From Paramacrobiotus metropolitanus (Eukaryota > Tardigrada > Eutardigrada > Parachela > Macrobiotidae): DNA of 64,000 nt. The first letter of the stretch is position 1; every line of letters begins with the position of its first letter. Made by a program: the position numbers and the translations under genes. Location: NCBI RefSeq assembly GCF_019649055.1, contig NW_026570222.1, positions 1,178,001 through 1,242,000 on the forward strand, given 5' to 3'. The notes below the pieces were generated by a model. That model was given only the letters and a program-made list of their open reading frames with translations, made no database searches and had not been told where the DNA came from. Shown piece by piece: positions 1 through 12,852 of the stretch.

Positions 1-727
1 CTTCACTTTACCGTTGGTCGTCAGCGCTGTCGCATTCTTCCACAAACAACACCCTTTCAAGCAAAACCCTTCGGCTATAGTTTTCAGGTTGCGCCGATTG
101 GTCTCATGGGAAATGTCGATGTCGCTAATGTATCCTTTATCCAGGCTGATATTACACTGCTTGAAATCATCCAGTAGGAAGTACGTTTTCCCCAGAAGAA
201 ACCATCCCAAGCGTACCGTCTCCGTCTGCAGTAAACAAAAAACAAACCATGTCAGAACATTGCAATAATAATAGGAGAACGCCAAAACTATGTTGGCAAA
301 GAGTAACCCTTACAGGCAACGGAGTTTTTAGCAACTGTGTGAAGAGATTCTTCACTTCAACTAAAGCTTTTTTAGACTCATCCGGAACCACAGTCAACTG
401 CTGCGCGCGGAGGAAATCCACAATTTGCTCTAATCTCGCTTCGGCTTGATAGAAGCTCACAACAGGATCTGCAGCAAACAGTAGCGATAAACCAACAACT
501 TTATTACATATTAGAAATAACAGAAATTAACACCAAACGCAGTGCAGTTCTAACTATTACGAACCGAAGGATGAGTGGTGTGCCTTTTGATTTTCCGACG
601 CCAATTCCAAAATCCTGTCCCACAGTCCTTCCTGGCGCAGTTTCTCCAGCTCCGCACGAATTGGTGATTTTATGGTTGTCAGTGGTATATCCGTGCGAGC
701 GTTGGCAGGCTGCACGGGAGGAGGCAT
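1..727 (-). CDS. TTC7: TTC7 homologue, N-terminal exons (partial)
   Basis: TTC7 is a TPR scaffold that, with FAM126 and EFR3, places PI4KIIIalpha at the plasma membrane. Three exons are visible: 727-565, 468-314 and 225 to beyond base 1. Phases agree at both junctions (a D codon is split at the first; the second is phase 0). The ATG at 727 is the first in frame after an upstream stop. The N-terminal helix with ELEKLRQEGLWDRILELA matches the start of vertebrate TTC7A/B. The next exon has EARLEQIVDFL, matching the family's ESKLEQYL segment, and the third has LKTIAEGFCLKGCCLWK, matching LRVIAEAYATKGLCLEK. The gene runs off the left edge, so the TPR array is not in the window. The 5' end faces MRPS21 divergently. 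Identity rests on family memory of several short matches. Confidence 0.72.
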
Positions 728-1995
728 TTGTGGAAATGGACACTTCAGATCATCAGCAATCCTCAATTACTCTCCGTCCGGTGCCATCCAGCAGCATGCC
801 ACAAGAGTGAAAAACATCACGCAGGCTCATTAGTGAACTGCAAAGGGACAATCTCTCTTGGATTTAGATTTCAGCGAATCAAATCGCGCGTAACCCGCGA
901 AGAAAAGCAGGTTTGTTGAATACAAGAGTAACAAGAACACAAGACAAAAAACAATCCGGCCGAACGAATCAATAAAGGCAAATGAAATGCTCATATAAAA
1001 ATTTCAAACAAAATTTTAATTAGGGAACCAGCATCGATAGTTTTATACCTAATTTATAATTTAAAGCTACCAATAAAACATCAGCAACCTTATCAGAATT
1101 CACAGTTGACAATTCATAACCGAAAATTAAAGTGATAATTCTAAGCAGTGCTACAGGCTTAAACTGAGACACTCACCATTAATCAACATCACCTGTATAA
1201 ATTCCGAATTACCCAAGGAGAATATGAGATACAATTAAAACGCATAAGTAACGGCATCGAATTTAAGTAATCTTCAGTTCCGTCCGAACAGTGCAGGCCC
1301 TGGCGATGACTTGGAGCCTGGAAGGTAAGTGCGTACTGTAAGTACATTATAATACACTCGGGCCTCCGCTGCTACCCAAACAGGGAACATTCGCCCGCGT
1401 GTACCGCAGGCAGGATCGGAAACTGGGAGAGTGGGAATGTTATAAAAGTAACCGCCTCTTGGCGCAGCAAGCACTTGCACTTGAATGAATCAAAAAGAAT
1501 CGTTTAATGGTTCGTATTGAGTCTATTGATGAATACGCCATTAATCACAAATTTTTGTTAATTTTTCATTTTAGATAATTTGATTTTTAACTATTATGGA
1601 CAACAGATTTACCCGGCTTCAGTTTTTTTAGTCTATGGATCGTCGATAACTCCTTACTCCTTCATCCTTGTAAGTCGGAAGTCAAAACCATCATACTACG
1701 CGTACATGATAATTATGGTCGAATTAAGTACAGTGCTGTTGCAGTGACTGAATCCTATAGAAGTACTGATTTTGCTGCTTGCAACGTAGTTTTTGCACTG
1801 TGACCATAACAGCGTGCCCGATTAATAATTCAAATTAGACAAGGTGTTTATATGAAGTATTTGCGAAAACAAAGTCGAGGAAATCTTTGAACTCCTGATT
1901 TATCTGCATGCAGCATATTTTTAAACTGGGCGTTTGATGTAAACAGGTTTTCGGTTCGCGCTACTTGCTCCGTGAACACTGAACTAGACAGTTTC
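728..1995. other. Divergent intergenic region TTC7/MRPS21
   Basis: About 1.27 kb between the TTC7 and MRPS21 starts. It must hold both 5' UTRs and promoters. A GC-richer patch at about 1,270-1,450 contains TATAAAAG at about 1,441-1,448, which may be a core promoter element. No coding exon was recognised. Confidence 0.4.
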
Positions 1996-2321
1996 ATGGC
2001 TCCAAAGCATTTCCAGTTTTTTGCCAGAACTGTTTTAGTACGGGACGGAAAAGTTGATGAGGCCGTGCGCGCTTTAAACAGGTCAGTAAGTGGACATTAC
2101 TTGCTAGGAATGTCTTTACAGCGATTTTTATGGATAGAGTTCTTGGGCACGAGAAAATCTTCGACCTGGTACGCAGAAAACGCTATTACGAGAAGCCCTG
2201 GCAGACTCGTCAGCGCTTGTGTTTCGAGTCATGCAAACGGATATACAATGATGACATGTCGAGGAAAATAGAATTCCTTATGCGAAAAAATCGAGTGGAT
2301 CCTTGGGTTGGGCGTGGATGA
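1996..2321 (+). CDS. MRPS21: Mitochondrial small ribosomal subunit protein bS21m (MRPS21)
   Basis: A structural protein of the mitochondrial 28S ribosomal subunit, homologous to bacterial S21. Exon 1 is 1996-2081 and exon 2 is 2138-2321; the Arg codon is split AG|A across a 56-bp GT-AG intron. The predicted protein is 89 residues, against 87 in human. Exon 1 gives MAPKHFQFFARTVLVRDG, like human MAKHLKFIARTVMVQEG. Exon 2 contains KRYYEKPWQTRQRLCFE and KIEFLMRKNRVDPW, matching RRYYEKPCRRRQRESYE and KINFLMRKNRADPW. The start at 1996 gives the expected N-terminus; an in-frame codon at 1972 would add eight residues without a family match. This junction was preferred over the nearer acceptor at 2121 because it restores the length between NR and YYEKP exactly. 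Confidence 0.93.
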
Positions 2322-2964
2322 TGTTTGACATTGTGTGTTGTCACTGTTATGATTGTTTTATTGTCCGACTAATAACGCGATTGCGGTGTTGAAGTGTATG
2401 TACATTACGTACGTTTTCCCGGCAGATGATGCAGAATCGTTGCCGTTCTCCGTTACTGGAGTAGACTTCTTTGACGCCATAAATAACTTCTAACCAGTAA
2501 GTTTACTACAGTAGATAAGTACGATATATTCATTGTCCGTTCAATACGACATGAGGATTTTCGTGACTGCATGCTAGTACAGTCTTGTACAAACAGTACA
2601 ATCACAAAGACTTAGTGACAAAAAAACTGTCATCTCAGTATGCTTGTGATGAAAAAGATTTAAAGGTTTTATTCGTTGTATAAACTGCAGATTACTTAAT
2701 AAGAAAGAGCACGTACATAAACTTTTATCTAAAAATTACCACATCCATCTTAACACTGGTGATAATTAAGGTACAAAACCCGTAACCCTGCACGTTAATA
2801 ACCTGAATGCGTCTGCATCGAACTCAGCATTTACAACAAAAGAATTAAGTAATGTGGACGTCACACTCGCAAAGTAAATTCGCTGGCAACAATCTTTGCT
2901 GGTTGGAGGGAACTCAGGGCCTGCCGGCCGGGTTCACCTGCGAACATACCCAACGCGTAAGAAA
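2322..2964. other. Convergent intergenic region MRPS21/RIPOR
   Basis: About 640 bp, AT-rich, holding the two 3' UTRs. A TTTATT (AATAAA on the minus strand) at about 2,668 could serve the RIPOR transcript. No coding signal was seen. Confidence 0.4.
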
Positions 2965-5900
2965 TCAGTTCAGCAAGGTCAATTTAATTCCTACAGAAAA
3001 CGCAGTAAATATTATGGAGCGGATATTGGGAAGTTTTACCACAGTAGTTCTATTACTGCACTGCTCACCTAGAGATACCAACACTTCCTTGGCCTCGTCC
3101 TTCACAGAACTGGAGGAATCAAACTCGATCACATGAATCAGTTCTTCCACACACTCTGTGGCTTTCAGTACGCCCAATGCGCGGCATGCGCCCCGGCGGA
3201 TTTCCGTGCGATCGTCTTCCAGTGCAGTAGAATATGTTCGTAACATCCAGTTGCGTAAAGAAAGCTCACCGTGGCTCGTCATAAGAAAATCACCTACAAA
3301 GTGATACCATTTAGAGATTATCCAACAAAAAAATACAAGCACCGTTGTAACTCACGAGCAGCAGCTTGAACATCCTGATTGTCGTTCAGTAAACACACTG
3401 CAATCTGCACCGCGTATGCAGCATCCACTGGTCGGCCTCGTAAGCTGCGTAATGTTTCCACTACTTCATTGATGTCCTTGCTTTGCAATGAACCAAGCAC
3501 TTTCACTACCAATTAACACACAAAACACGCGTTCTGAGACCATTGATTAATTAATTTTACTTTCGTTCAAATTGCTACTCCTAAAAATATTCAAATGGCC
3601 CGCTATTAAATATGACCCCCATCTTAAATAACTTTTCCCAAAACTGATTTTCTCTCGGCTTTTTTGGATGTACTGGTCTACTGATACAGCAAAACGTAGT
3701 CTAAAGTCTAAACATCACATATTACATGGTTAACCATTTTTTGAAATTGGTCAAATTGCGTCGTCAGCGGTGAAAGCACTATGACCAGGCCATATGAGGC
3801 ACTGCACTACAGCCGCCATGGCTAATAGTCAGCCATGTTTTGTGCGAATCATTTCTCATCACGCACTCACACTAGGCACAAGGAAACGCTTCAACATTTT
3901 GTTTTCTATTACGCTACGAAAGTACTTTCTATTTTAAAGCCAAAAAATCAAATTTTAAACAACAATACCAAAAAAGCCGGAAAGAAATCATTTTCAGGGA
4001 AACAAATTCAAGGTGGGGCACTGAAAGGAATATGGTCTATTCACCACAGCGGGCTCGAATCACGAATGGTTTTATGATTCACCAATTTTCTGAAACAGTT
4101 TACTATCATCATCGGATACATACGGTCGTTGCAAAACTTCAGCAACAGAGCCTCCACATCCCAGTGGTTATCCGCTTTTAGGAAAAAAAGAAAATGAAAG
4201 ACGGTGACAATGGTTGACGGATCGTAGGCCGGCCTGTCTAACATCTGGCAAATTAACAACTCCAGCACTATAAACATAGAAAACGATCGATGTTTCCGGT
4301 GCCTATCTAACATGAGTCAGTAACCTCACAAAGTTCAAATTGTATCACATAATCACTCACCGTCCTGACGCTCGGTCTCAGTAAACGTTTTCAGGAAATG
4401 AACGTAGCGCGCCTTGAGCTGCGTAACAACAGAGTCGGCAGATGTGTTCAAGTAGTGCCCACCGGCACATTGTTCCCACAACAGATGCAAGCGCTGTTTT
4501 TCGGTTATGTCACGCATTAATGTTGTAAAATCATCCAGAATAACCGGATCTGCAATTAGCTTGACGAAAATTTCCAAAATATCCGTCTGGGTCTGTAAAT
4601 GACGAATTGCACGATTCTCCCCATATTTCAGCGGTCCGGAAGATCCAAGAGACTAATAAAAACCCGAAAGTAGACCTATGTTCGCACTTTAATGAGCAGC
4701 AAAAACCAATTCATGCTTACTTCAAGAAGAGTATCACAGTATAAGAGATGTTGAATAAGAGCCAAATCTATTTGCTCGCATCCGGATGAGGCGTTCCTCA
4801 GTGGGGACAATTTCTCGTCGGAACTTTTTAGATTATGTTCAAGAGATTCGATTCCAGAGTCAACTGTTTTCGATTTATGCCCTTCTGTATCTCTTTGGAT
4901 GTCCGCGTTTTTTTGCCGTATTCCAGAAGACAATTTTCGGTCAACGGTTCTATAATCCAGCAACATAATCACTCCCAAGGTATCTCTACCAGATTAATTA
5001 CTTACGTAATTTAAAATATGAAAGTAATCGACAACTAACGCTGGAATAACTGTTTGTGGTCAAAATCACTCAAAGTTTTTTAATATAGAGCTATGTCGTA
5101 AATTCTGATAATATTTAAAAATTAAAGATCCGGTCGACATACAAATATATAATCAAAGTATTAAATTTCGCAGTCAGCAGTTATTGTCTGTTATCTGTAT
5201 TATCCCGAAATCATCATTATGCTATATTAAAGTAGCGAAATTTTAAAAGCCTATCAAATGCATCCATAATGCATAGCGCTTACCCGATATCAGAATCTTC
5301 CACATCATTTAAAAAATCAAAACAGTCCAGCGCACTTTCCACGGAAATACTCAGATTAGACCCTCTCGAAAAATGTCCGTTCTGCTCCGCTGGCTACATC
5401 GCAATACATAACGGTCCAATTTCTCACCATTCACTCAGTATGTATCAAGCACATCAACATACCAGAAGCATTTTCTCGATCCGTAAAATCTGTTCTTCCA
5501 GTTTACTGAGCTGTGGATAATGATCGCGAAACTCTTCCAGCGCAGTCATCACGGAACGAATCACAGTTTCAAGACTATTATGGCCAGACACTACTGACAT
5601 GTTGGATGGACTAGAACTGCCATTACGGCTTCCCTCAGTTTTCGGGGAAGTAGAAGAACGCCGATCACTGCAAATACTCATGGTGCTGCACACTGAGTCA
5701 CGTTGAGATAAGGCCTATAAAACCAAAGATCTAAAACTGAAACGATCAAGGCATAAAAAACAACAATAAACATGCCTGCTTCATGCTGGCGCTATGCAGA
5801 CTTGGTAGCCGATCGCTGCTGGCAAAACTATTGACAGTTGACAGAGGTTTTTTCAGCTTGAAAGGCTCGGACGAAGCCTTCAGCATCCACGGACTCCATA

Positions 5901-8308
5901 TGAAATCGTCAGCAACGCCATCCAATGGGCTGCAACAGCCGTATAATGCATTGCAAAATTACCAAATTCGCTATAACTTCAATTATCAAATCACGGAACG
6001 CTGCATGAGCAGTATGAATTAAATGCATGTGTATGCTCACTAAGCATAAATACGCGTTAAATCACTTTCGGAATAAACAGGTAAATAAAACATCTAACCA
6101 TACGTATGCACTAAACTCACTTCCATGTTATAACGAGATTCAACTTGAGAGAACCATTGGAATTAAGACTAATGGTCATAATCTGGTGATGGGCGCTAAA
6201 CAGATCCTTCGTCTCGCAATGTTTATTGCCCACAATGACACGATTTCCCAGTGTCCTAACTTCAGATGCCTGGTTTCAAGAAACGATGACAAGTAAACAA
6301 TTTTTACATGCTTGTATAGTAATTGTAAGAGAACAAGACCGGCGCACCTTCACGTGAAGTATGTCCCCCAGTAAACTCTTAAAAATGACTGACTCGTGGT
6401 CCCATGTTTGCGTAGCGTCTTTATTAACCGTGCCGCGACTTTTCCACTTTTGCGGGCCATGCCGAATAATGATCTCGAATACATCACCCGGACAAAGGCG
6501 TGCAAAACCGGCGATGCCTAACAAATGCAAAAAAATTAAGCAGAGCTCGATGCAGTATACCAGTATCTTCTTATTAAAAAGCAAAATTTAGAACCAAAAT
6601 TTTAGTCGAAAACCATTAAGTTAATACGTGCATATTTTTTTATGTTCAAATTTTAACTGTGAAGCAGTGTGCCCGCGCTTGAATTTTATTATTTTGATGG
6701 ACATATTAATGATACTACGCAAGAATGATTTTGTAACAACATTTGCGTTTAAAATGTTACTTGTGACGCAAGTAACATATTATTGCAATACAAATAATGT
6801 AACATGTTATTACATTATTTTATCGGAAAATCGTAAAACGCAAATGTTTTTACAAAATCATCTGCTCAGCCAAAGTTGAAATATGTGAGGAAGTCCGAGA
6901 ATAATTTATTTCTTTACCTTTTAGAACGTTTATGGAAAGCAACAATTTATGGAAAGCAACAGTCGTTGTGCATTTCAGACGCCATGCCAAGCAACAATGG
7001 CATGGCGTCTAAATGCAGACAGGCAGACTGTACTTTCTCACTGATACTGGTACATGCCTTTCATCCGCATTTCCAGGCTACCCATCATCTGCTCCAGCTG
7101 CGCCTCCAGAGCGCACATGTTCTGCGTGCATTCCTTATATCCGGCTTTGACTTTTCCCAAAGCACTGTCGCGCTCTTTTCCGGTTGACAGTCGGTATGCC
7201 TGCGCCATGCTTCGCACACCTATTCATAAAGCAAAACAAATAGGTACAGCATACATAATGGGCAAACATCAACATACTCTGAAGCAAACGGCACTGTAAT
7301 ATAACGTACCTTCTCGTAGTTTGCATTGAACCACGTAATTTTCGCTTAGCTCTTCCAGCTGCGAAACCACACAACCACAGATTGTTACATTCGTATAAGA
7401 AACTTTAACTATTCCTTATCAAAACTAACCAATACTATGCTTATACTAAAAGCTTTGAATGTGCTCATTCGAAAGAATGCTCAATCGAACTGTTTTACCT
7501 ACTGTAACCAATTTCTGGAGATAATCATAGGATGATCGCATACCATTTTACAAATGGGTGCGAGGTTATAGAAAGAGCCTATTACAATCAAGGTGGTTAT
7601 ATCTCAAACCTCAACCATTTATCAGAATGTTTTCATAATCAAAATTCAGTCTAATGTCAGCATTTAGCGGATCAAAGAAAAAAACGTATGATTAATTTAC
7701 TGCTCAATTCAAGTGTCACGCACGTCATCTCCTAGACTCACCTTGCTCAATTGCAGTTCCAGCCGTTTCAGATATCGATCAGCTGCTTTCAGTTGCTGCA
7801 ATTAACCCATATTACTAACCCAATTAACCAGTCATACTTTGCTTACACACATGTGCACAACATATTCATCGCCGCTGACTTACTTGAGAATTCTGGATGC
7901 ATATCCGTTCGTTTCCGCTCGTCAGTCCCTTCATATCGTCGTTGGTTAATAAAATGCACTCTCTAAACACGGATAAGGAATTTTTACAGCACAATAATTC
8001 CAAGCAGTCAACAAAGATATAATAGCGGCTTACTTCAAACCCGACCGCAATGAATCGATGATCGTTAATGCGCGAGTAGGTCGAGGCGTTTTAGGTGCTT
8101 TAACACTCTTCATTCTCTTATCCGCAGCACGATGTGCCAAAACACGATAATCTTGTCCTAATACCGTCGTTGTCGACTGCTGATTCATTGATTCCTTGCG
8201 CGATAAAGAACGGTTGAGAAATCCTGCAAAGGATCGGCTTCGCGATACACCGTTTCCTTCAGGAAGTTCAGGGAATTTTAAACGGCGACGGTCTGTCAGG
8301 GAGGACAT
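2965..8308 (-). CDS. RIPOR: RIPOR/FAM65 family Rho-interacting polarity regulator
   Basis: RIPOR proteins bind RhoA and restrain Rho signalling and polarity. Fifteen exons join in phase to 877 codons: 8308-8034, 7962-7884, 7795-7742, 7358-7310, 7219-7058, 6517-6348, 6269-6121, 5929-5776, 5714-5463, 5393-5284, 4985-4721, 4652-4361, 4267-4124, 3505-3356, 3293-2965. The N-terminus has SRSRSFAGFLNRS and PTRALTIIDSLRSGL. A coiled-coil region with YLKRLELQLSK is followed by the conserved core IAGFARLCPGD, RGTVNKDATQTWDHE and VIVGNKHCETKDLF. A second conserved block reads SNLSISVESALDCFDFLND. The C-terminus is ARM/HEAT-like, with ALEDDRTEIRRGACRALGV, and ends near LPNIRSIIFTAF. The ATG at 8308 follows an in-frame TGA about 9 codons upstream. 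Two introns (7057-6518 and 5775-5715) appear to use GC donors. Vertebrates have three paralogues; which one this equals is not resolved. Confidence 0.92.
6725..6861. repeat. Foldback (MITE-like) element in a RIPOR intron
   Basis: The 26-bp arm at 6725-6750 (starts ATGATTTTGTAAC) recurs inverted at 6836-6861 (ends TTACAAAATCAT) with one or two mismatches. The interior is AT-rich with further short inverted pieces such as GTTACTTGTGACGCAAGTAAC. No ORF is present, so it looks like a non-autonomous terminal-inverted-repeat element. It lies in the RIPOR intron 7057-6518. Confidence 0.6.
6970..7016. repeat. Hairpin with 19-20 bp arms in the same RIPOR intron
   Basis: GCATTTCAGACGCCATGCCA is followed after a short AGCAACAA loop by its near-exact inverse complement TGGCATGGCGTCTAAATGC. 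A direct duplication of TTTATGGAAAGCAACA lies just to the left at about 6,929-6,961. Confidence 0.55.
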
Positions 8309-11300
8309 TGCGGTTATAATCGTTCCTCATGGACCCTGACTGTTGTCAATCTATAATCACCAACATTATAAGTACACCCGTTTCAGCGATGCAAATTACT
8401 AGTATATCGCTGGAGTTCCGGGAATCACTCGGCAAAAAACAATTGACTCCTTCACTTGACCCCCACGGCTAATAACCGAAACTGAGCATGTCCAAGCATT
8501 TTCCGCATCGGCTACAGGGATATACAGCATGTTCTGATAGTGACATAACCAAGATAACAAATCCAATGTATGCACAAAAATGGACAAAACGAATGCTCGT
8601 GCCAAAATCAAGTGCAGTTACCTGCAGCAAATGACTACCATATTTCAGCTACATCACAAATAAAGTATCAGTTAAGGGGGTTCAAAACGACAAGCTGTTC
8701 GTATGATTATCTTCAGCTACGGTAGTTTTGATCAACAATTTCTACTACCGATAACATCGCAAGTTCATAACCAAATCCTATATTACCTCGTCTACAGTTG
8801 GCGCGTAATGTGACTGACGAACAGGAAATCGCGAATACTGAAAAAACTACAACTGACCAGGCTTCGAAGGCGAAAACGAACAATAACTAATCATACTATT
8901 AATAAAAAAGTAAAACCAGAATCATGAGTGAGCTGCATTAACAGATCTAGAGCTCGGCAACGTGGGCATCAAAATCTGCAACCCTCGGGGTATCCACGGC
9001 AAACGGCATAATATCTACGTCAAACGGCATAACTGGTTCCACCAAACGGATATTCTACACTTGCTGCGAATCAGGCTCCACTAGCCACAAGCCTTGGTGA
9101 TCGAGACAAATTAAGAATAACTGTGATGAAATTATGAAAGACAACAGTCAATATAAAAATGTCAAAAAAATGTTTTCAAAAAGCCACACTATTAAAAGTT
9201 TTTGAAACGTATTGAGACTGGCAGTAGGCGATGGAGAGAAACACTGTTTGAACAATACGCAAAGGCCAAAACAACACCCGCTTAAAATTCGGTATGTACG
9301 TAGTTACACTTTCAGAACTTCGTACTCTTATATCTGTGATCAACTTTATTGGCAATAGCCACCCGATTAACAATAACTGCAAGCGCTGGTACACTACTTA
9401 CAGTTAATAGTTAAAAATTAAACATGATTCTATATAAGCGCCGCAAGTGCCATAACTATTTCAACCAGAAAGCGGATTCAGAGGATCTACAGCCGCCTAT
9501 CAGAAATCGATTGTAACAATTAATACTTACGTCACTCGCTGACAGAATATGTTCAGACACTATTTGAGAACCGAGTTTCCAGACATATTAAAACTCCATA
9601 AATTTTATGCATTCCAAACCTTTACCATGCAGCAGACAAAGGACGTATCCATGCTCACAAGCAGCTTGTTGTAATACATTTATTATCAAATTACTTAACG
9701 AAAGCAACAGACGCCGGTCGCTATGTCCAGGAGGAAAGCGAAATCATTCCATATGCATAAACAATTAAAAGCAACAGGTGCCTAAGGAGAAGAATCGCAT
9801 TCTGAATGATAAAACACTCCAGACTGGCGCGTGTTCCTCGGACGAGCGTTCTTACCGGAAATGGTCATTTACAGCAGCAGTCGAACCTCGCCAGAGGGTA
9901 AACTGACCCTACTCTCTAGTAAACGCATCGTTAACCAAGACGAACTCGCAATATGCACAACAGCCCCGCTGCACAATCGTAAAAGCTACTGGCCTAATCT
10001 CGATCACTTTGCACAAACGTAGTATGATCAATCATAATTCGTAAATATTGCAAGCTGACCGGAGGAAGAGTTCATGGGGAATTACTAATCGCTCGAAAGT
10101 CAAGTGTGTGCATTTTCGAACCAATGCGCAGATTGGTATCACATTACACTTACGATGTTAGGACACTTGTAATAGTGATGATATTAATACGGTGCTGCAG
10201 TGAGGAATCAGGCATGTATTACCATGTCTACGACACTACGAGTATATGAAAAAGTAGTTAGTACTTTAATTTTACACTTGCTCCACTAACATAATCAAAG
10301 GAAAATACTGACAATCCACTATCTAAATACCAACAATTTAAAATACTTGAAACAATCCAAATTAATCACGAAAAACAGCCTGCTACATAAACTGCTTTAC
10401 ATAATCCAGCTGTAACATTAAACGTTAGGTACCGAATAGGACGTGACCAAATTTTGCACGAAACCGGTTTCAGAATCATATAGCTACGTATACTGGACCT
10501 ATGTACAGTAATACCTGTTATAGTACCAACGAAGCGCAATTGTAATGTGTACCATCTTTATCCGACTGAGCAGACATCTACGCATACCACACTATGGTAC
10601 AATTCATACTTCATACCGCTAGAGAGCAATTTCAAAAAGTAAACACAGATTTAAGACGACGGATGCCGACACCTTGATATTCAAAATAGCATTCGTCGGT
10701 CTTTGTCTTCACAAGGTGACAACCAGATACATAACGCCTGTAATGACAACAAATGTCCATTCAGAGGATTCACAGCATTAACTTATGTCCCAGCAAAAAT
10801 GCGCAATCACAAGGATGCATGTGACTGCGAGCACGTATGTAAGTAATTAATAAGGGTAAGTTTAATTTAGTATTTACACACAAGCAAACCGAGAAAAGGT
10901 TCAATTCCAGAAAGTTAGAAGAAAATTTATCCATTAATCATTCTTGCAGTTTTACTTCTCTGATTTTTTAACCCAATAAATTATGGTATTAATTCTGGTT
11001 CCTCAACCTCTGCCTAATAAACACCAGCGAAGACTTTCGTAAAGACGGCATAGGTATTCAAAACTAAAAGATTTCCCATCGAATGTCTCGAAACAAACGC
11101 TAAAAATTTAGTTCAAGCTAAACCATTATTTTCTTTTCAGTGAGGAGCAGTGACCACAGCACACTGCAAACGATAAAAAGTACCTATTTGGTCAAGATAT
11201 TTCTATCATACTTTTCCACGTTTTTTTACAGTAAAAAGGCAGTGTATTAAGTGCGTAGTTCATATCTGATGGAACTGCGATTTCAGTTGAAATTTAAATC

Positions 11301-12109
11301 ATAGTTATTATCCATAAAAATTATAGCTCAGGCCGTTTTTAACGTAACAACTTGGTAAATTCATAAATAACCTTGCAAAATTCACTAACTAGTTAGCGCA
11401 GACCTTACAGCTTACAGGTTGGCAGCAAACTACAACGTACTACGTAGTAAATGAGGTAAGTAGTAAGTAATACTCGTACATGCTTCAAATTCACTGGCGC
11501 TTACCGCAACTAAAAGATCGGGCGTTCTTCATCCAGCAATCCAGATTTAGTGTTTTACAAACTACTGTAATCTGACAACGTGGAAAACAGATCAAAGCGC
11601 CGATGAAAAGCTTTTGAAAATTTAAGTTATAAAAAGCTGTTTAACACGTAAAGGAGACCCAGTACATAATTACACATACAGTATAGGTAAAATAACGTTT
11701 TTCAGCTTTTGGGTTGGCTGGTCGGGAATGATTAGTACCCGATGTTGTTTTTCTTGGCAGCTCTGCTGTGATTTTGTTATTGATGGCTTGAATAAAGATG
11801 CGGATTGGTAAAATAACGCTTCAGCGGAAAGAACGAGTAAAACGTAAAAGTAACATGCCGCGCTGTAATAGTAACATTTGCAGTAAATTATCAATTATGG
11901 CCCATATCAGTTCATCTTCTCACAAGGATCATATTGCGATTAACAAATCCACACGAGAGCATTTCTTTTCAGAAACTGGATTCGCATGAAGTATACAATA
12001 TCATAAAAAGGTGGCAAGTTCGAATATAGAATAGTGAAGGAAAAAATTAAAATCTGAAGCGCTTCAGTGTTCTGTTCACACAAACAGTGACAATACCCCA
12101 ATGCCTTAC

Positions 12110-12203
12110 CTTAAGAAGAACGGTACCCGGAGGGGCTTTCAAATCCGCCCTGTAGGGACGAAATTGTACAGTCTGGCACGGCTGAGTGGCACGGATGAGC
12201 TGA
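12110..12203 (-). other. Orphan exon-like segment
   Basis: On the minus strand a ~94-nt stretch is bounded by CTCTCCAG at its 5' side and AAG|GTAAGG at its 3' side. It is open in one frame, reading QLIRATQPCQTVQFRPYRAD and onward to VLLK. Its GC content is clearly above the neighbouring DNA. I found no partner exon and no family match. It may be an alternative 5' exon, part of an unrecognised gene, or chance. Confidence 0.25.
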
Positions 12204-12790
12204 CTGGAGAGTACCGAGCAAAATTCTACGTTCAACTTTTTTCTCCCCAGTCATAAATAATCAAGATCTAAATGGAGTTCCAGCTGTCCAGTTTTCAGAA
12301 CGACAAGTGTTAAGGACTTGTGATTATTAAAGCAGCGGTTGAGGCGTTATCAAATCCAAAACGGGCACTCAAACATCATTACTTGGGACATTTGGACTCA
12401 TTCCTTCCATAAACTGAGATGTAAACCGTAAAGCATCCTTCAACTTTCACGAACATCTGAGATGAACACCATCTTATCTGCTCATGAAAAGCAGGTCACA
12501 ATGAGAAAAAAGTATATGAATAACGGCTAACCAGAAAACGTAAACACTTAAAACAAAAGTATCAACGTCCACAAGCAATCCATCAAACGATCTTCTCCGT
12601 TTTTTTGAAAAGTTTGTCTCGGAACTGAGACTCATTGCGAAAGGGGATACTTACTAAATTAATACTTGTACAATACAGACCAGGACTTACAGTACTACTT
12701 ATTACAACATGGTAGTCGCAGTGATTACCACTCGAAATCACAGTTCGTGCCATCGTGTGTTGTGGCGAAGTCAGTATGGGAACAGAGCAC

Positions 12791-12852
12791 GTACGTTCTA
12801 CGTAGTAGTGTAGGTGAATACGTATCCGCCTACACTACTACGTAGTACGTAC
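12791..12852. repeat. Hairpin, 24-bp arms, TACGTA-rich
   Basis: GTACGTTCTACGTAGTAGTG and TAGG at 12,791-12,814 pair with 12,829-12,852 with a single mismatch, around a 14-nt loop that itself contains TACGTA. No function is evident. Confidence 0.6.

Noticed and set aside
1274-1480. 68-codon minus-strand ORF between TTC7 and MRPS21
   Set aside because: No ATG-supported start and no match. The position suits a 5' UTR or promoter.
9831-10022. 63-codon plus-strand ORF
   Set aside because: No family match, no splice context and unremarkable composition. Consistent with chance in a 5-kb gene-poor stretch.
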